Positions 61,600 through 64,000 of a DNA stretch of 64,000 bases are shown here, piece after piece. The translations under genes were made by a program, and so were the position numbers. This DNA comes from UBA1447 sp964627535 (GTDB taxonomy: Bacteria > Bacillota > Clostridia > Oscillospirales > Acutalibacteraceae): contig CAZVJW010000012.1 in assembly GCA_964627535.1 (NCBI GenBank), positions 16,652-80,651 of the forward strand, written 5' to 3'. How positions within the stretch are numbered: position 1 is the stretch's first letter; every line of letters begins with the position of its first letter. The notes below the pieces were generated by a model. It did not search any database, was not told the DNA's origin, and worked only from the letters and a program-made list of their open reading frames with translations.

Positions 61600-62403
61600 T
61601 TGACCAAAAAGATTTTTATCGACGCAGGGCACGGCGGCACTGATAAGGGTGCCGTGTCGGGCGGATTTGTTGAAAGCAATATTAATTTAAAGGCTGCGCT
61701 TGCCGCCAAAATTTTTCTTGCGGATTACAACTGCGAGGTCATCCTGTCCCGCACAGCGGATACCGCGGCAAAAATTAACGATATGGCGGCGAAGGCAAAA
61801 GAGAAAGGCGCGGCTGCGGTTGTTTCCATCCACCACAACGCCGGCGGAGGAGATGGATGCGAGGCGTATTATTGGCACACGGACATCAGGGCAAAAGAGC
61901 TTGCGCTTGCGATTATCAATCAGTTTAAGTCAACCGGTCAAAACAGCAGAGGCGCAAAGGCAAGCAGCGAAAAGGCCTATAACTTCGGTATATGCCGCAT
62001 CAATTCAAATAACGGCATTCCCGCGGTACTGGGCGAATACGCGTTTTTGGATAATACGAAGGACCGCCTGATTATAAACACGGATGAGAAGTTGAAAGCA
62101 GAGGGTGAAGCCTATGGCAAGGCGCTTGTCATCTTTCTGCAACTTGAAAAGAAGAAAACGCCGGCAAGCCGGGCGCCCGCCGCCGGTGAAAAGGTGCGTC
62201 TGAAAGACGCAAAACTTTACGCTTCGGCATCTGCAAGCTCTGCGGTTCGCAGCTTAAACGGTGATTATTGGCTTTATGACGGCAATTTGACGGTCAACCG
62301 TTACAGGCTGACGAACAGCGCCGCAAACGCGGGAAAACTGCCCATTTCAAAGCATGTAACGGGCTGGGTTGACAAGGGAGATGTTGAACTTGGGAGAGTA
62401 TGA
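61600..62403 (+). CDS. N-acetylmuramoyl-L-alanine amidase (Amidase_3), endolysin-like
   Basis: 267 aa. Amidase_3 domain (about 1-185) with zinc ligands His11 (DAGHGG), Glu25 and His79 (SIHHNA) and catalytic Glu146 (LGEYAFLDN). The C-terminal about 75 residues (VRLKDAKLYASASASS onward) form an SH3-like or wall-binding domain. No signal peptide, so release needs the holin encoded downstream, as in phage lysis. TTG start after AAAGGA. Next to XhlA- and holin-like genes, which supports an endolysin role. Confidence 0.92.
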   Translation: MTKKIFIDAGHGGTDKGAVSGGFVESNINLKAALAAKIFLADYNCEVILSRTADTAAKINDMAAKAKEKGAAAVVSIHHNAGGGDGCEAYYWHTDIRAKELALAIINQFKSTGQNSRGAKASSEKAYNFGICRINSNNGIPAVLGEYAFLDNTKDRLIINTDEKLKAEGEAYGKALVIFLQLEKKKTPASRAPAAGEKVRLKDAKLYASASASSAVRSLNGDYWLYDGNLTVNRYRLTNSAANAGKLPISKHVTGWVDKGDVELGRV

Positions 62404-62422
62404 CGCGATTGAACGCCGGCTG

Positions 62423-62558
62423 ATACTAATTCACGATTAAAAAACCTCTAAAAAATCAAGCAAAAGCTTTGATTCATACTATTCGCCATTTTAATGCAGA
62501 ATAGTATTATGCTGTTTTTCGCGGATTTTTTAGTTATGTTTTTATGAGTAATTAGTAT
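62423..62558. repeat. MITE-like element, copy C (136 bp)
   Basis: ATACTAATTCACGATT start, AATTAGTAT end, inner palindrome ATACTATTC..GAATAGTAT. It sits between amidase and XhlA-like genes; its final AT plus the next G form the ATG of the latter. Confidence 0.9.
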
Positions 62559-62790
62559 GACAAGGGTTGAAAGCGAAGTCAGGGGCCTTTATGACAGGGT
62601 AAATGCTTTTGCCGTTTCGCAAGCATCCACAAACACGAAACTTGACAGCCTTCTGGTAACCCTCGGAGAACTCAAAGAAAGCGTCAACCGTCTGAAAGAC
62701 AGACCGGCCGCGATGTGGGAAAAGCTTGTTTCCGCTCTGCTCGGTGCTTTGGTGACGGCTGCAGCGGCAGCATCTTTGAAAATTCTGTAA
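62557..62790 (+). CDS. XhlA-like (haemolysin/holin accessory) protein, 5' end made by a MITE
   Basis: 77 aa: helical coiled-coil region (about 1-50; VESEVRGLYDRVNAFAVS, LKESVNRLKDRPAAMWEKL) and a C-terminal hydrophobic helix (about 55-77), as in XhlA-type proteins that assist phage holins. The ATG is created by the end of MITE copy C, and no Shine-Dalgarno is visible, so the insertion probably removed or replaced the native start. Whether it is still translated is open. Family XhlA proteins are 70-90 aa, so little of the protein is missing. Confidence 0.7.
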   Translation: MTRVESEVRGLYDRVNAFAVSQASTNTKLDSLLVTLGELKESVNRLKDRPAAMWEKLVSALLGALVTAAAAASLKIL

Positions 62791-62837
62791 ACAATAAGAA
62801 TTTAAAATTGTTATCAAAATAATGAAAGGAAAAAGCA

Positions 62838-63089
62838 ATGAATATTCTGAATTATGTTTTGGAGCCGGGGCTTGTGCTGATACCGGTGCTGTGCATTATC
62901 GGCATGATGCTCAAGGGAGCGCAGTGGATACCGGACAAATACATACCGCTTATTCTGCTGCCCGCCGGAATCGCCGGCAGTTTGGGGCTTTCGGGTTTTT
63001 CCGCCAACTCGGTTGTACAGGGTGTGTTTGTCACAGGGGCCGCGGTATACGGCAATCAAATCGCGAAACAGCTTCAAAAGCAGGAATAA
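62838..63089 (+). CDS. phage holin (Phage_holin_5_2-like)
   Basis: 83 aa with two to three hydrophobic helices (LVLIPVLCIIGMMLKGA, YIPLILLPAGIAGSLGLSGF, VVQGVFVTGAAVYGN) and the WIPDKYIPLIL motif typical of this holin family. Holins open the membrane to let an endolysin such as the amidase at 61600-62403 reach the wall. AAAGGAAAAAGC precedes the ATG. Last gene of the cassette. Confidence 0.88.
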   Translation: MNILNYVLEPGLVLIPVLCIIGMMLKGAQWIPDKYIPLILLPAGIAGSLGLSGFSANSVVQGVFVTGAAVYGNQIAKQLQKQE

Positions 63090-63106
63090 TACTAATCGGC
63101 GATGAA
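63085..63106. repeat. 22-bp solo end identical to 22441-22462
   Basis: Overlaps the holin stop codon and contains ATACTAAT as in the MITE ends. Confidence 0.5.
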
Positions 63107-63133
63107 CAGCTTCACCTGAATAACCCCCGACGT

Positions 63134-63166
63134 AAAACTCCCCAAGAAATTCTTGGGGAGTTTTTT
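63134..63166. terminator. bidirectional terminator between holin and TarI-like genes
   Basis: AAAACTCCCCAAGA / TCTTGGGGAGTTTTTT hairpin; T-rich on both strands. Confidence 0.9.
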
Positions 63167-63190
63167 GACAATTATGTTTCAATATACCAT

Positions 63191-63913
63191 TTAATTGAAT
63201 ATGCCGCTTTCAAGCACAGCTTTCGCAACGATTAAATCATACGGATAGGTGATTTTAATGTTATACACTTCACCCGCAACCATTTGCACGGGTTCGCCTT
63301 TTATTGTAAAAACCATTGCAGCGTCTGTTAGTTTGGCTTTTTCATCGGCGGTTAAGGCTTCAAATGCCGTCTTCAGCTTTTTGGCTTTAAAAGACTGCGG
63401 GGTCTGCGTTTGGAACATGCGCCGGCGTTCGGGAATAAATACTACGGTTTCCCCGTCACCGCTTTCGGCAATGGTGTCGCAAGCCGGTATATAGGTGCCG
63501 CAGGCGCCGAATTTAATAGCGGATTCAATGTTTTCGTTTATTATCTTTTGTGTGATGAAAGGACGGACGGCGTCATGGGTAACAATGACGGTTTCGTCAT
63601 CCAAACCGAAATGTTCTTCAATATAACCGAGCGCGCATGAAAGGGTATCGTTCCGGGTAATGCCGCCCTCTATAACCTCGATGCGTGCGGTTTTTCCGAA
63701 GTGCTTTTCCATCATTTCACGGGTCGAATCAACCCATTGCTCCGGACAGAGTACGATTGTTTTTTCAAACCGTGGATTGGAAAGGAATTTTTCAGTTGTA
63801 TGAACGATTATCGGCTTTGTACCGAGCAGGAGATACTGCTTCGGTGTGCCGGCACCGTTCATTCTGCTGCCGGTTCCGCCGGCGAATATTGCCCCGATAA
63901 CCACACAAACCAC
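63191..63913 (-). CDS. IspD/TarI-family cytidylyltransferase, closest by eye to TarI
   Basis: 240 aa. Nucleotidyltransferase core with FAGGTGSRMN and PKQYLLLGTKPIIVHTTEKFL, the HDAVRPF signature and the NIKITYPYDLIVAKAVL end. The PKQYLLLG..VHTTEKFL and THDAVRPFITQKIINENIE wording is more like TarI (D-ribitol-5-phosphate cytidylyltransferase, teichoic-acid or capsule sugar) than IspD (isoprenoid methylerythritol pathway). GTG starts at 63913 and 63904 are both possible; the second gives MVIGAIFAGG, closer to family N termini. The next gene upstream is outside the window, so pathway context is missing. Confidence 0.82.
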   Translation of the reverse strand: MVCVVIGAIFAGGTGSRMNGAGTPKQYLLLGTKPIIVHTTEKFLSNPRFEKTIVLCPEQWVDSTREMMEKHFGKTARIEVIEGGITRNDTLSCALGYIEEHFGLDDETVIVTHDAVRPFITQKIINENIESAIKFGACGTYIPACDTIAESGDGETVVFIPERRRMFQTQTPQSFKAKKLKTAFEALTADEKAKLTDAAMVFTIKGEPVQMVAGEVYNIKITYPYDLIVAKAVLESGIFN

Positions 63914-64000
63914 TTCTTTCCGCCGCGTTTGTCCGTTTTTCCGCAGGAATACATGGGATATCTTTCAATTTCTTTTTACAGTCTTTTCATTGTCGGGAAC

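Noticed and set aside
58339..63089. Complete prophage
   Set aside because: No packaging, capsid, tail tape-measure or integrase genes; only a tail-tip/lysis-like set.
63800..64000. Short minus-strand frame (reads YPMYSCGKTDKRGGKKW) overlapping the TarI-like start
   Set aside because: Only about 38 codons, preceded by a stop and overlapping the cytidylyltransferase N terminus; considered chance.

Overview
The window looks like chromosomal DNA of a low-to-mid GC Gram-positive bacterium of the class Clostridia, most likely an anaerobic Oscillospiraceae/Ruminococcaceae-type gut or rumen organism. Pointers are the T-box in front of thrS, frequent TTG/GTG starts with strong Shine-Dalgarno sequences, a FakA-like DAK2 protein next to an Asp23 protein, a DegV protein, secreted dockerin and clostripain-type proteins, an ftsE-ftsX-M23-S41 cluster and a TarI/IspD-type cytidylyltransferase. 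The genus is an inference; no rRNA gene is present.

Layout. 1-11 kb is mostly housekeeping: DegV protein, T-box plus thrS, ychF (opposite strand), a peptide-type ABC substrate-binding lipoprotein, Asp23, the FakA-like kinase and recG. 11-19 kb holds a LysM/G5/M23 cell-wall hydrolase, a GH39-like secreted protein, two FAD oxidoreductases, a four-helix-bundle protein and a minimal zinc metallopeptidase. 19-29 kb is a surface/secretion block: two paralogous lipase-like hydrolases bracket a DUF6273-like lipoprotein, a zinc-ribbon-anchored clostripain-family (C11) protease and a polytopic membrane protein.

29-37 kb is accessory. It contains a tRNA-Gln(CUG) whose 3' end and terminator are repeated 2.7 kb downstream, a frameshifted zinc-ribbon/SH3 gene, an AT-rich island with two zinc-ribbon proteins and a 768-aa Ser/Thr kinase, a 59-aa Cys-rich gene, and a RAYT transposase surrounded (and interrupted) by its own REP palindromes. 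37-46 kb has a sialidase-fold protein, then a PucR-type regulator, ftsE, ftsX, an EnvC/PcsB-like M23 hydrolase, an S41 protein lacking the expected catalytic Ser and Lys, and a polyprenyl-phosphate-type glycosyltransferase. 45.8-58 kb is a minus-strand array of four large secreted proteins that end in nearly identical dockerin modules; they carry DUF6273, InlB-type, BspA-type leucine-rich and FIVAR-like modules. 58-63.1 kb is a plus-strand cassette resembling a phage tail-tip/lysis module without any capsid or packaging gene: sigma-4/XRE regulator, small helical protein, Ig-like protein, SGNH hydrolase, amidase, XhlA-like protein and holin. The window closes with a TarI/IspD gene.

Threaded through the intergenic spaces are several repeat families: a MITE-like element of about 135 bp with ATACTAATT terminal inverted repeats (three full copies, two shortened, two solo ends), arrays of tiny hairpins separated by TGAAG, and REP palindromes. 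The most interesting candidates for undescribed biology are the self-invading RAYT/REP locus, the four-gene dockerin array and its modular shuffling, the capsid-less holin/amidase/SGNH cassette, the kinase/zinc-ribbon island next to a duplicated tRNA end, and the catalytically degenerate S41 protein in the ftsEX operon.
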